From positions 1,544,456-1,608,455 of the forward strand of contig VZRZ01007791.1 of NCBI GenBank assembly GCA_013398175.1: 64,000 nt of DNA, written 5' to 3'. A program made the position numbers and the translations under genes. The DNA is from Climacteris rufus. Lineage: Eukaryota > Chordata > Aves > Passeriformes > Climacteridae. Of this stretch, positions 39,401 to 54,400 are shown in pieces. Numbering within the stretch: the first letter of the stretch is position 1; each line of letters begins with the position of its first letter. The notes under the pieces were generated by a model, which ran no database searches, was not told the origin of the DNA, and saw only the letters and a program-made list of their open reading frames with translations.

Positions 39401-42400
39401 TATTCTCCTTTCAGATTTGCTATTTTTAAAAGTTCATAGGTAGCAACTACAAAAATATTTCTTATTGATTATAAAATTAATACACTTCAGGAATTATTCA
39501 GATGAACATATGAACATTGAAATCACTGAGGACAGTACAGAGGAAAAAGCAACATTCTTCTTCTTTCCCCCAAATTTTGAAAATCTGTGCAAATATGCCT
39601 AAGAGCATTCTTTTTCTTTATAGAATTTGAAACATTTCATTGCACACTAAATTTCCAATGTTTAACCTAAGGAAATCAGTAATCATATGTACACTAAATG
39701 TTCCTACTGAGCAGAAGAGATCAGGTTCTGTTGACAACACTCTCATGGAAGTCAACTTTATAGAACACCAGAAAAAATTTGGAGCAAATAAACACTGAAC
39801 CAAACTCCACTTACTTCCTCTAATCCCATGACTTCTCTCTATAGACAGTTGAAACATTTCAAGATAAAAGTGAACACAAACAAAACCAGTGCAGCATCCT
39901 TCAATCCAATCATTGTCACTGGTATGGCAAGGCAAATTAATTCTTACATCTCTAATTTTAACCTATGAAAACCTTCAATTGGGACAGTAAGCCATAAAAC
40001 AAAAGGAATTTCAAGAGTTGGTGGTTACCAGCCCTCTCAGGAGTTATATAATCTGGAAGAACAGGAGGTTCATTAAAATCCAGAATATCTATGCCAGGAG
40101 AATAGCAAGTCAGAGGCAAACACACAGGAGTGGTGGGAAGGAGAAGACAGCTTTGCTACAGGTTAGCAGCTGCTCAAGATGGGGTTCAGTTCAGTTATAT
40201 TTTATAGTACCAGCTCATCACAAAAACACAATTATGTAGGCTAAATTTACTCAGAAGTCATTCTTGCTGACTTCAAAACACGCTGTGTAGAAATTCAGTG
40301 ATAGAGCAGGCATTGACCCCACCACATCAGGAACTTTGTATGATTGCATTGGCAATGAAACAACAGCCCCATATTTTAATTTCTACAAGGCCATTAATCT
40401 CAAAATTGAAAGAAATTCTTGTGTAAAACAGAGCTGAGAGGTTTATAAGTCAAACTGGCATTAATATGGCTAATAAATGTCAACGTTTCAATTTAGTTAG
40501 TCTATTGAAGAGACATTGATCGCAAGTCAGCTTAGATCTGTCAGTTTTTTATCATGAAATCAAACAGATCTAGTTTAGCTATTAAACATCAAAGGAAAAA
40601 GACAGAAACACATTTCACACCACTCCTATATGTTAACAACTGATGTCTAAAAACACCGAGTGCCAAAATATTAAATAATGAGAATCCTGAAAACAACAGC
40701 ACAATTTCTTATACCTCTATTGATACTCTGTGGCATCTGATGCCATCAGGAAAGCCAGAAATTACAACTATCTCTACTTGTTAATTGAAAATATCAAAAT
40801 TAATTAGAAATGGTTAAACCACATTTGATTAAACTTGTTTCTTCAGAAAATTAGAATTCCATTCAATAGTTTAGAAACTGCCAGATATAAAAGGCTATAT
40901 ATTTTCAACCATTTTATTTCCCTCAGTAACAAGCACACTGCAGTTATTCATATGCAATAAAGGCTAAGCACTGTTAGATAAACCCAAAATACCATAAGAA
41001 AGCACTGAATGAAACAGTGTGAGTAACACTCCCCTGGATTAAAGAAAATACCAACCAACATCTTCACAACAGAACTTTGAAACTGTTTTAAATGCAGAAC
41101 GATTGGATGTACAGAGGTGAGCACACATCCCCATCAGGTGAGGCTAAACTTCCCATTGAGGTTTTTCCCAACAGTCAGTGTAGGTCTGCCTGTGAGGAAT
41201 CCTACCATTCTTGCATATAGCTAAATAGGAAAAAAACACTTCAAATATATTTCTTGAAAGGAGTAGCATAACTGGGGCAAAATGTGACAGCTGAAGTCAG
41301 AGGGCTGTGTGTTGTCAGGCAGCATTGATTTTGCAACACACTGAAATCCTGATTCTTTGGAAGGAATACAACTCTTCAACCCAACCACCACTCACTTAAG
41401 TTACTGTTCCTAAAGACTACACAAATCCATGCCCCATTTCATCCACTCATGCAATGTGAGGTGTCTGCTCACCTCCACAATCATCTTCACTGTGGGTAAC
41501 GTGGTGGCAATGTTCTGGGGGTGTGGAGGTCGCACTGTTATTGGCACACAGCCTGCATACAGGCATCCGTAAAACGCAGCAATCAGGTCTATCCCTGCAA
41601 GGAGAACAAACAAAAAGCCACCCCTGAAAATCAACTCCTTTAATCACAGACACCTATGTCAGCATAAATATTATTGGAACTGAACCCAGAAGGTTAAATG
41701 AGTGACTAAGCCCTTTAACAGACTTTTTCAGCCCCTTGTCAGTGTTTGTTCAGCTTCACTGATTCCTCTCAATGGCACTGTTCTGAGTATGGAAAACCAA
41801 AGGTGACACACAAAACTGCAGACAGATACCAACATTTAGGAAAACTGCACTTTGATGTTCAGGAAGTAACATGTCAAAAAGACTGATTTCTACAGACCAA
41901 TTATCTTCCTAAATTCACATGTATAGAGGGTACAAGAAGAGGGATGCCCAGGCAAAAGGACGAGGTAGGATGATGCTTGTTCCTATCAGCTGCAGAAAGA
42001 ACATCTGGAGGTTCCATAAAATACTGCCTTTCTCTTGCCATTTTTAACCTCATGTAGGCAGCTTTGACTTATCTACCTGAAATTTTACAGTAAGAAAAGA
42101 AGTAATGATTTTGAAATCCTGCTTCTCTTCTAACATAAAATTAAGTGCTGTCCTATATAAATATTGACTGCAGGTGATGGACAATGGACAGCACCCTTCA
42201 GGCTGTCTAAGGAGGCTGAACAAACAACAGTACAAAGATCCTTTGAATACTGCTGTCTGACACCTCCCTGATGCTGTACACAGGCTGTGATAAGATGACA
42301 GTGGGGGCTGTTTCATTCTTTCAGTGGAAAAGGATCTGCAGTACTGGTAGGTTGTTGTTCCTTCAATAAACTGCTTCATTCATGGGAAGTGAACTACAGA

Positions 42401-45400
42401 AAACAAAAATTTAAGTTTAAAATACAAGTCTTCTTTTGTGGAAAAGGTTTTCTCCTATTAACCATTGAGAAACTACTCCTATAAACTCCATAGATATAAG
42501 CAGTGTCTTGCAGTCCTTACAAACCAAATATCACAACACAGACCTTAAAGCAGACTGTTTATTTCACCAACACACACGAAATGTTAAAGATAAAAGAGTA
42601 GCACTTGATCAGAAATAATTTCAAGCAAATGTCAAATATGCTACCAGTTAACAAAAACTTAAAAGCCCTGATGCCAAAATATGAAAATGCAAGCCACAGA
42701 GCACTGTCTAGATTAAGGTTCTATAGAGAAAGAAGTAATTATAATTTTGCATTTCTTAATCATATTCTACTTATTAATCAAATTTCTACTCTAAAAAGCC
42801 CCATGTGTTACTTCCTGGTTATTGTTGCTTTAGCCTCATGAAATACAGCACTTTCAAGAGGGAATTCATCAGGTGCATCTAAGAACACTTAGCAGATAGA
42901 ACAGCATGCTCATAAAATAGTCCCTATCCAGCAAATAAAAAAAAAAAACAGAAATAAAAAGGCAGTGATTGAATTTGACTGCTCATAAGAGACAGGTTTT
43001 AAAAACACAGGTTAGTTGTAATGGGAACCCAATAAATAGTACCTATACATACACACAAAGAGAGATTCTTTGAAACATGTTTGACTAAGTTCAAAAGAAT
43101 GTGCGTAAGGCAAATATTTCGTGTTTTGCCAATTAACATGGTTTACATGGCAACACCACAGATGCACCACTGTTCTATAGGATCTTGATGAACTTCCAGG
43201 AGTACCAAGGTACCACTACAGCAGTTCTGTACCTGGTGGGTAAACCAAAGCCACGTGGTCTCCATCCTGCAAATGTCCCCTCTCCATCAGCATGACAGCT
43301 ATCTTCTCAGCTCTTTTATGCAGCTGGACACATGTCAGTGAGTTGGCTATTGTTCCCTGCACAGAAAGAAAGAGAAATGTCACAGAAGATAATGTGATGT
43401 GCTGAAACTCTGTTTTCCTCTGCACCTTAGGAGTTACAGGATGAGGGGCAGCCACAATATGTCATGCAGTCAACTTAAATAGGGAGACATTCAGCCTTAG
43501 GCCAAACTGTAGCTGGAAGGAAAGATGTTTGTAAGGCAGAGGAATGCTCTCTGTTCCTTTCTCTGTACCTTGTGCCCTCAAGTATGCTTCTGCTCCAAAC
43601 AAAGCAGTACAGCAGTGTGCTAATATCCTGCCCATGTAACCTTTACTTCCCTTGCTACACAGGCAGCCTTCCTGCTACAGCCAGGAAAGTGCCTTTATGG
43701 TCTCTGCAGCAAACTGGAGCATCTGTGGAGAGCAATTCTGAAAATTGCATTTTCTTGTCTGCGTGCTGGAGGGGAGCCAAATGGCACAGCAGAAATACTT
43801 TAAAGACAAGAGACAAAAGACACAGCAGAAAACAATACTTTGTGACAGAGAAAATAATTAGTCTGGAACAAAAACACTTATATTGCATATAAACGAAAAG
43901 GAGAAGAAAGGCATTTGTTAAAATTGAATAACTCTGGTCAGCATGAGCTTGGCATTTTTTAAGCACTTCAAGTAGTGCTAACCCAAAATTATCAAACAGA
44001 CACAGTGTTTTAAACTGAGTGTTATGGTTCTTGCATTTCTAAAATATATATATATGTGTGTACATATGCACATACACAAAACACATTTAGAAAAATACAT
44101 ACATCTGTATCACAAAATTCACTACCACTGCAGATACCTCAGAAGTCTAAAAATGAATGTACAGGACAGTATGGGAAGGGCTGCATCTTGGCTAGTGTAC
44201 ATATTCTGTGGTAAAAGAGGATTTCAGGCTCCACTATTGCTATGATACCCCTGGCACCTATCACAAGCACTAAATTCACTTTAAAAAAGTGAGTCTGAAA
44301 AAATTGGGATTAAAAAAGGTACGAATATATGTACATACATACACTAAAGTAGAACATACACTAAAATAAAACAGTGCATCAAAAATGCAAGGTAATGCAA
44401 TAAAAATATTGTATCACTATCCTTATTAAGAGAGAAAGCAGGAAGGTCTACTGTTTTAAAGAAATATTCTTTACAGTCTATTTTAACAAGGCAAGGAATA
44501 ATAAGCATTTGTTCTGATGCTGGTTTCTATCCACCACCACCCCACACACCATTGCAGTAGTTACTGACCACAGGGTTCAGAAAGGAGAGAGCAGTCTGAC
44601 AAAGGGTTAGCACTGCAAGCAGTGGCATGTTACCAGGATCACCTGGCATTTACAGACTTTATTACAAACTGCCAACACAGGGCACAACCCAACTGAAAAT
44701 AAAATCGACAAAGTCAGGGCTCAGCATTCCACTTCATCATCCTCAGCAACCACCCTCACTGAGTTGCACTTCAGGCAATTTTAGTCAGTCTTCTATCAAT
44801 GGGGAGATCATTTCACTAAGAAAAGTTCCTCTAAAGACTTTTGCAACTCTATTGGTGATGGACCAGAGATGACTTTCATCAGTCCAGCCCTAAGTATGCC
44901 AAAGCAACTCGAGGTCTGGCAGTCCTGCCACTGCAGACCTGTCAGGAGGAATGTGCTTAAACTCTCCACTCCTTCTTTCAAGAAATTGCCTGTTTCCATA
45001 GTTATGAGGAGAAGGACCCTTTATATCCCCACAGACATCAAAAGCATAGGTCCCACCAACACAGACAGGAAATTGCTGCAAATCATGTAAATTTGTGCAA
45101 AACTTGTTTACATTCAAGACTTCTGGCACTAAGTGCCTGTGAACCAGTGGAAAGTCACTGTTTATATGAAGTGCAGGGAAGGAGAATCCTGTTGTTAGAC
45201 AAGAATCATTTGCAATCATCAGGCAATTACTCCCTTTGGGCCTTTCATGAACTGTCCTGAAATATAAAGGTGTTGCAATCTTTCATGACACACACTGAAA
45301 ACAATGTACTGCCCTAATTTTGAAATATTTCAAATTCTCAAAAAGCTTGGGTTACAGAAAACACTAATCTCTGTGGACTTCTATTAGTCACCCACTGCAG

Positions 45401-48400
45401 GATGCCTGAATGTTTCAGAACAAAGTGTACACACAATGTCCAAGAAAGACAAAATAGAAAAAATTATGAATCAGAACTGAAATTCAAGACGGGTAATAAA
45501 ACTTGTCTAAGGCAATCCCCACCAAACCTGTCATCCCTTTCTATAAAATATTAAATGTCTCCAAAAAGCATTATATCTCTCAAACAAATTTCATGTGATA
45601 AGATACTCCTCATTGAGAGTAACAGAGAAACTGAATTTCAAAATCCATTTTTCACTTCCATGGCACGAGAATTTATTTTGTTAATCCTTGTTTTGCACAT
45701 TGTGTCCTTCCTTCCCATGTCTGAACTCTTCTGCCAGCATGAGAAGTTTGGCTTTATTTAAAGCTCAAAAGCAACAACAGCCTGTGTGGAGGAGATAGGA
45801 CAGTACATATCACTGTCTCTTTCTCACAGCATCTTTGCTTCTAACTTACAGGACACAGGAATGCAATACTTTAATGGTGCAGTATTGAACCTATAAACAG
45901 CATTGCCGCTCAAGATTTCTACTCTGCCATAAAAAAATACACGATTACTTCATTATTTATCTGTCAGGTTTCACATGTTCACATAATATTAGCTATTAAT
46001 CTGAATTTTAGAAACAGTTATTTAATGACTTACTGGTGGCCTTAAACTGAACTTTGTACCAGCACTGTAAAATGGTCTGGAGAAGCACATTCTGCTAATA
46101 CAGTAAGTGGTGATTTCACAGAGGTTCACAAATTACTGGAGGTTTAGAAACCCATTCAAGTTGCATAAAGAGCACATGAGCTGAGACAACATCGGCTACT
46201 ACTCCAAATAGTCCATGAGAATAGCACCATTCCAGGCTTCTCCTCTCCTGGAGATCCTCACACACCATGTGTGTTCCCCAGATTTGACAGATACTGATGG
46301 AATAGTCTGAAATCAGACCTTAATTTGCTCAGTGGCCTTGTGAATTTTTGGTTTGTCATCTATAACCTTTAATCATCCAGGAAGCAAAGAAGGTACACTA
46401 CAGGAAGCAAGTAAGTTTTAGTAAAGCCAAGTTCTGTACCACATCACATTCATTAACACATTTTAACTAAGCATTGAAATGCTGTGCCAGGCTGGCACCT
46501 AATGCAGGCTATGCAGAGAGATTTATTAGTGATCCTCTGCAGACCTGATTATATTCTGGACAAATATTTTCTTCTCTTCACCTTCTTTCCCCATTCTCAC
46601 ACCCTCCCCCAGATGGTCCAATCTCAAAAACAACCACCATTGCTTCATTTAGGGAAAATGCATTGGTTTTGCCAAGCCTGTGCTTTTCAAACTGGAAATC
46701 AAGATGGTGAGCAGTATTAAACACTATTATTCAGTATAGGAACAGATTTGAAACAGATTCAAGAGTATTGAAACAGATTTGCAGTGTCAGCTCACACACA
46801 ACATGTATGTGGTGGAAAAAGAAATGAGAAATGTGTAAGGCACACTGTCTGATACAGAAGCAATCTATATTTTGACATCTGGCAAGGATTATTCTCTTTT
46901 CCTTTCTGCCTCAGTGAACATTAAATGTAAAAGGTGAGTATTAATGGGAAAAGAAACAGAAAGGTCACATCCAGCCACTGCTTGTGCTGCTGAAATCCCA
47001 GTGTGCCTTTTCCAAGAGGAGCAATGGCCTGAGCTCCTTACCCTGCAGTTGAGCAGAGTGTAGAGCACATGGTCAGGGGTGGTCTGAGCTCTCCACTGCA
47101 GCACTTCTGACAGGAACAGGAACTGCAACAAAGCACAGAGACAGTCATGTCACTGAACAGCTTCTGGGCTTTAACATCCAGCTCACAGCATCCAGAAGCA
47201 CCAAACAGGAATTCATTCTCTTGTCATCACACATTTATAGCAAGGTGCTTTTGCATGGTAGCAGAGGCCCCTCTGGAAGTGAAGCCACTGCTGGGATTAT
47301 GATACATTACTGCCTATCGTTCCAAAGCAATAAAACAGTTCTTACTGCTCCCTCTGAATTTAATTGCTATTTCAATTCTTTAACTTCCTCTCTTTTTCTT
47401 ACTATAAATATGTAAGTATTTATACAGTTTAGAATTTACTAATTTAATTACTCACATAAGCCCTCAAACGAGCTGAATTTCGACTTAATTTTCCAGGATT
47501 AAATACAAATAAGGTCAGGACCATATATGTAAACAAAATTCTCTGGGTTCCACTTCAACTAGTAAAAATTGTATAATAGAGGGTGATTTCTGGTATAAGC
47601 CCCATTAACACCTTCCACCACGTTTTTTCTGTTGTCCCACATAAACTTATTTTTAAAAATCCATAAAAATGAAATACAGTGACCTTCCCTTATGTCTATT
47701 TTATATTTATCTGTAAAGGAGGTTTTGAAATATTTTAGCATTAATTAAAAAAAAAAAGCCATCAGCAAATTTTGTAATAATAACAACAACAATAATATTT
47801 TTTAGGTACTGCTAAGTATCCTAGCTAAATATAAACTGTAACAGAAAAGTTTAGCTTACCTTTCTAGCTTGGTCATTATCTTCTATTTGCCCCAAATCTC
47901 TACCACTGGCCTGTGCAATTCTTTTTCCAGAGACCAAGTTCCCCACCATCACAGAGGCAGGGCCAATTTCTAGAATAAAGAATAAATATGCTAAGCGCAA
48001 TAAAAATCCTTTGTTTGTGGATGAAAATTCCCATTATTTCTTTTGCATTGCATGATGTTTTCTTCACTGCCATCCACAAAACCAAACCTTGAGCACATCT
48101 CCGTTGATACAAACTTTGGCTGTGGACCAGAAGTGGTTGTAAGATATGTAGGACTGGATTCACCCTCTCAAAACGTGTCTAAGTGAGGAGCCCATTTTGT
48201 ATGAGCTCTCCAGAGCCAGAGACACATCTTGTCTGCCTTGGAATGATGAATCTTTGGAAAATTTGGCTCCTATTGTAGGCATATCCATTCAAGTGAGTCA
48301 AACCAGAGGGACAACATTCCTATTTCTCTCTTCTGTTCCCTGGGCTAAATTGCATCTATACTAGGAATTCTGTAATGCTACAGACATGAAGTGACAAGGA

Positions 48401-51400
48401 TTAGGAAGGCAGATGGTGCATATGATAAAATAGATGCAAGCCCTCTAGAATAAGATCAGGAATGAAGACAAATATCTTCAGAAGAAAAGAATATGTCATG
48501 GTTGACACTTCTCCTTGAGATGGATTTCACTGATGTTTTGTTGCTGCCACTAGGGGAAAATACCTCTCTCACAGATACCATTTAAATTCATGTTAGTATT
48601 TGTTTTTAATTTGTTTTCTGCTTCTCTAGCATGGATTACTGATCAACTGCAATTGACACTAAGGTTTACTTCTAGTCTATGATGTCCAAGCTTTGCCTCA
48701 GTGACTGTTTATGGTGCATCAAGACATGAGATGTTCAAGTAACCAGATAATGTACAATCAACAGCACCTACAGACTGCTCTGCTTTAAAAATATGAAAGC
48801 AATACCCTCTGGGTATGTCACAATAACACAAAATGGGAGACTGTGATACTTTCAGTTTAGTTTCTGTGCTCCTGGCATTGCTTTTACCATAGTGATAGAT
48901 AATGTATACATAACATATCTCCACTGACTGTAATTCATTCAGTGATTACTTTGCAGTGCAGCAACAAGGAAATATCTCATGAGAATTGCAGTAAAAGGCC
49001 TCATTACTTTCATTAAGTTAGTGGAAGTCACTGTTAACCTCTGACATTCCCAGTATCCATGAACTGAGACTATGGGTTTGATTTCTGTAACATTTGTCCA
49101 AAGGTTTTAAAAAAAGAAACAAGCTGATGGTTTAGGCAAACTTGCACTGAATTAATGATGGATAGTCTCCATATTCAAGGTCCAGAGAGTAAACCCACGT
49201 TGTGTTCCAAGGGTTCTTTCAAAGTGTAAAATAACCAACGTTAATCTAATGTAGCTGAATTCAAGTCTTAAGCCTAAGGCTACATATCCAGAGCTTCTTG
49301 ACATTAATCTGAGTACTAAAATCTGCAATTGGACTTAGAGGCAAAAATTTGCATGTTCATTGGGTATGAGTAACCAGGAACTGGACTACAGCAGGCTGCA
49401 AGGGCTTTCTCTGTCTCTTGAGACAGTGCCTTGCTGTACCATTTCATCCAGTAGTCTTCATAAAGTGGCAGAACTTCTGAAGAACCATCTTAAAACTAGT
49501 TTGGGTTTTCACTCTGGTATACCTGCTGTAAAAATAATACAAAATCTCCCCACTCAGGTGGGGGATTAATTCTTTGGTTTAATTTATTCATGACCATTTT
49601 TAAAGTATTTGCTCTTCTTCATTCATGACAGTTTTTTAAGTATTGGCTCTTCTTCCAACATTGTTATTTAGTGTCAACAGTCCTCTTCCTCTCTATTTCT
49701 AGTTTACAAACTCTACCTTAAAATAAGCAAAGATTTTATCTTTCTCTCTTTTGGTCTCAGTGCATCCTCTTTAAACAGAATTGAAGAGGAATTCATGAAG
49801 AACTCTAGGTGTGGTCTCAGCAGTGCCTTGTAGAGTGATAAAAATGTCATCTTTACTGAATTAGCATTTTCCCTTGCACTCTTTGTGAAGGTGCTTCTAG
49901 CTTCTGGCAAAACCAATGATGCTCTTAACACACATGGAATATTTAAGAGGAAAGCTGATCAAGCTGATTCTCACTTGCATCAACAATTACTTGATTTTGC
50001 TCCTTCACAGTACCACAAAGACACAGCATGAAGTCAGAGTCCCTCTGCCTTCACTCCTCTTACCTGGTTGCTTTTGCCTTGGTTTAGGCAGGTTGGTTAC
50101 GCAGGTGTGGGGACACATCAGCACGTTACAAGGATGCAGAGATCCTTCCAGGAAGAGCTGTTTGGTTTCTGACAGGTGTATCCCTCCCAGTGGTGTCTTG
50201 GGAAGTGTGTTTGCTGGGACAAGTGCTAGGCAGTAGACTCCCACTTGATGAATACTGTCAATAGCCTAAAAATACACAGGAAGTCGATTTTAATGAAAGG
50301 CTAATTTTTCATCATTCCAATAAGCACGTGTTGCTCTGAATTACTGCATGAAACAGCCCTAATAATTAACTGGCAATGGAAAGACACTTCAGCTATGTCA
50401 GTGATAAGGAGGTTCTTTTCAGTGGGAACAGGTGGACGGAAATGTTGTTACACTCATTCCAGTAGATAAAAAAGCAGCCAAAAACCTGGTGATAAATACA
50501 CACAAATCTATTATGAAATGATATTGCTCTTAAGAACACATCAGAGGCAGATATCCTGGTGATTTATTACAAAGATAGCTTGGCAGACCATGTGAAATTG
50601 CTGTTAAGCTGTGCACTTCTCAGAGCTAAAGTTCAAAGGATTCCTATCAACTTCATATCCAGTCCATCCTTCTGAGCAAGGAAAAAATTCAAATAGCCCT
50701 TATATGTAATGATGTATGTAGCTTATGATTTTTTTTTTATAAGCTAATAACTGTTTCACTCCCTGATTACAGTGTAAAATATTTTCAGGCAAGAACAGGA
50801 AATATATAAGGGAAAACTATGAAACTATCCACTTGAAAAAAGCATCTGTTGAATAAAAACCTGAAAAATAATCATCTTTGAATCTTACAGCAACAATGTT
50901 CATTGCCTGACAAGTTAATTAAACTGCATCACTTTCAAAAAAATAATGTATAGTATCCATGTAACCTATTGAGTTAAACATGAATATCCATGCACTTAGA
51001 TTTTAATTCCATACAAATTTAAACTAGTTATTTTCCTTATAATGGCAATAAAAATTGCAGCAAGTGTGTTAGAAAACCAATTTCAGACATCCACGCAAAC
51101 TGAGAAACAAGTTACAAATAGCATCTCTAATGAGTAGTCAAATGTTTAAAAATATAATTTAATATCTTGCATTTTAATTTTTAACTGTGAGAAAAGTGAA
51201 TTGATATGTGTGCTGCCTTGAAGATACAATCTATATTCTGAGAATCAAATTATCTCTTACAGGTATGTACATACTAAAGTGCAGACCAACAGACCAATAA
51301 ATTAGTGATTATTTCTACAGACTAAGCAATTCTTTGCTTTTGGCTTCTGTTTGCTTCGTTTCTTATTGATTTGACTGCAACATTTCATAAGAAAGAATAA

Positions 51401-54400
51401 TAAAGCAGTGACTTATTTACAAACATTGGAATTTTAGTAGTAGCAGCTCTCACAGAAGTATTGGAAGACCCTGCTGCTGGTCTAGAGACACCACCTGAAA
51501 GATCAGCATTAGTGAAATATTTAAGGCAGCCACCACACAATGTCTCATGTTTCTGGCAGAAACCATCATAACCTACCAATCATAATGTTATTTTAGGTTC
51601 TGAAAAGCAGTGATAAACCATGGGATCCTCACCTGACATCAGCTTGAAGGAAAACCATTACAGGGCAAGTAACTACTTTTACTCAAACACAGAACTCTGT
51701 GTCTCCTACAGCTGGTGAATGGAAAGCAATACCCAGCTGGGGTAGGATGAGGGTGTAATGATTGTCCAGTGACTTCTGAACTGTCTCTGAGAGCTGCATC
51801 TGCTGCACAATGCCAGATGAAACATCATGTGTCATTCAAATCTGTCACCTTTCACACCACTGAGTTTGGCACATTTCTGAAGCAGGGAATGACTTTTTCA
51901 CAGGTATGAGAACTGATGAACTGACCCTTAAAACTGTGAGGGAGAAGAGTGCCAGTAAATTTTAATACTGCTGGCATTTATGCCTCTTGATGAGATGGCT
52001 TGGTTTTTGAAATTATTGTCCAGCCAAAAAACAAACAATATCTGAAATCTATGTCCCTCTCTTTCATCGTGGAAATGGACAAGATATGCCAGAACTTGCA
52101 GGAAGCCCAGACTGCTGTGTTGTTTGAGCTGAGAGCATTTTGTTCTGACACAATTCTTTGGGTAAACACTCTCCAGTACTGCAGTAGATCTCCTGCTTTA
52201 CCTAGTCTTGTCATGTCCTGGCCTTGGTAAAACTAACACCCAGTCTGCCAGCACAGGAAACCAAACCCTGCCTGAAGGGTCAGCTCAGTCTGCAGCAGCC
52301 TGCAGAACAGTACCTAGGATCTATCTGACTGAACTGCTGGGTGATCTGGGATCTTCACACTTCTACTCCATCCCCAGCACGACCACTCCCTCCCAGCCAT
52401 CCCTCTGTGAAGGCCCACAGACACTGTCCAGCACAGTCCCATAGGTACAGCAGCTATAGCATCCTTGAGCTCCCTGCTGAGGAAGAATGGCTCAGGAGAG
52501 TCAGAATATGTGCAAACCACTGGAAAAAAGGTTCTGCAAATTGAATCAGCCAGGCACAGCAGAAGCAGGAGTGCAGGGCTGGCACGGGGCAGCACACACA
52601 GGGTGTCAGAGAGCTCTCACAAATAGCATCAGAATCAAGCAGCAATTCGATAGAGTTTGTTATCATGGACTTCACTGAGAGTCATGACACAGGCTGTGAT
52701 ATTGTTGTGTTTTGCCTCACTAGCAGATAATTCACATATAACTGGTTACCACTTCCTGACATCTGTCATTAAAACTCTGGCTGGGAAGAGGCACAAAGCA
52801 TCCCACATGTTCCTGGCTCCTGTCCTCCATCTCTGCTCTCAGCTGTGGTGGACTTCTTGTTCACACAGTGGTGCATGCCAGAGCTGCAGGCTCCACCCGT
52901 GGGTGATGAAAGCAGCCACACGTGTGTGTGCTTTGATACATGGCCTACAATCCTCAGACAGTGCTGGGACTTGATCAGACTCAGAATAACAGGCTTGACT
53001 CTTGCAGGAGTAACAGGACACAGGACTCCTGCAGTGTTCAGTACAGAATTCTACTGGCTATGATTGTGTAAGACATTTCTGTAAAAGTCACAAAGATGCT
53101 AAGCTGACCAAACAGGACAAGTGTAAATCCAGAGTTTCAGCCCTTGCTACTTGACAAAAATTATCAAAACATGGGCAATCCAAAGCCTTTTCTTCTACAA
53201 TAGTTGCCCTGGGTACTCCTAGGTGTTTCAAATACTCTCTGTATGATAGAAGTTCTAGCTTTTCTTAGATCTGTGAATATGAGATGCCTCTAACTGTACG
53301 AAATGTAGCTGTCTTTTAAATCAAGTTAGCAAATACGCCTGTCTTGAGATGGATGAAAGTTTATTTGTTCAGTTTCTTGAAGGATACAGTAGGTAGATTC
53401 CCACTCTTGTTCAGTACAATGTAATAATGAATAAAAACATCTCTGAATTGTGTGAGATCTTTTTCTTTGATTCTTGGGTAAAGCAAAAAATATGTTTGCA
53501 CAGTATTTGCTGAGAAGAGTCCTTGCAGAAGGACAGAAAGGAAGGTTGGAAAGGGAAGTAGAAGTAACAGGAGACCAGCTGTAGATAGAGCTGAGACTAT
53601 TTCAGAAGGTAGCAACAAATAGACTCAATCTAACTACATCTCCATTAAACCTATTGCTTTTGAGTGAGAATTGGCTTAACCACAGAGATGGAGGAGATGG
53701 AAGATGACCCTAAAGTATCTAATTTTCTTGTGTGTGGACACTAGAATTAAAAAAAATGAGTATGGTATTGATATTGCTGTAACTTGGGCTGCTATATGCT
53801 TTTGAGAAGATCAGAATTCTTTATCAGTATTCAGTAGCTTTTGTCTTTTGGTCAAACTGTTGAACACCACCACCAAAATGGGATCATCACAGTGCCTTGT
53901 ATGATTCACCAGACTGCTGGAATGGGATTCTTTGCAATAGTTGTCTCTCTGAGAAGATAACCTCACTGCAGATGCCTAGATCTGAACTAATCAATCACTT
54001 CCCTTCATTTCAGTGGAAGGAAATTGGCATTTTTAGGCAGTGTTTCATTCAGTTTATTTTACCTATCAACATGATGCACTAGCAACACAAAATTCTCACC
54101 CACTGATTAAAAAAAATAAATCTGGATGAGGCCAAGTCTGTATCCATGCTTGTAACTGTTTAGTAAGAGGCTCTGGTAGCTTTTGACAGTAAGAGGATAA
54201 AATGCATTCATTCATTCATTACTCTTTTGAAGTAACAAATAACTATATCCTTATAAGCCATATGCTATTCTCTCCTTGCCATTATTTACTTCAATTAATT
54301 CCTGTTTTCATATAGCATTTTGATTAGGAAAAGGATCACTCTGTGGGTATCTGCAGCCCAGAGAGGAACTGTCACTCAGAATAAACTCATTTTGTGCTCA

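Larger units (their letters stand above)
47970..50063 (-). other. DIP2C: DIP2C intron, 2.1 kb
   Basis: This intron lies between exons 6 and 7. Its part nearest exon 6 holds a 35-bp tandem duplication (49586-49655) followed by a CR1-like antisense fragment (about 49735-49930). The rest is unremarkable. Confidence 0.92.

Noticed and set aside
52200..53063. Possible retroviral or LTR remnant suggested by composition
   Set aside because: No terminal repeats, primer-binding site, polypurine tract or protease/polymerase motif could be seen.
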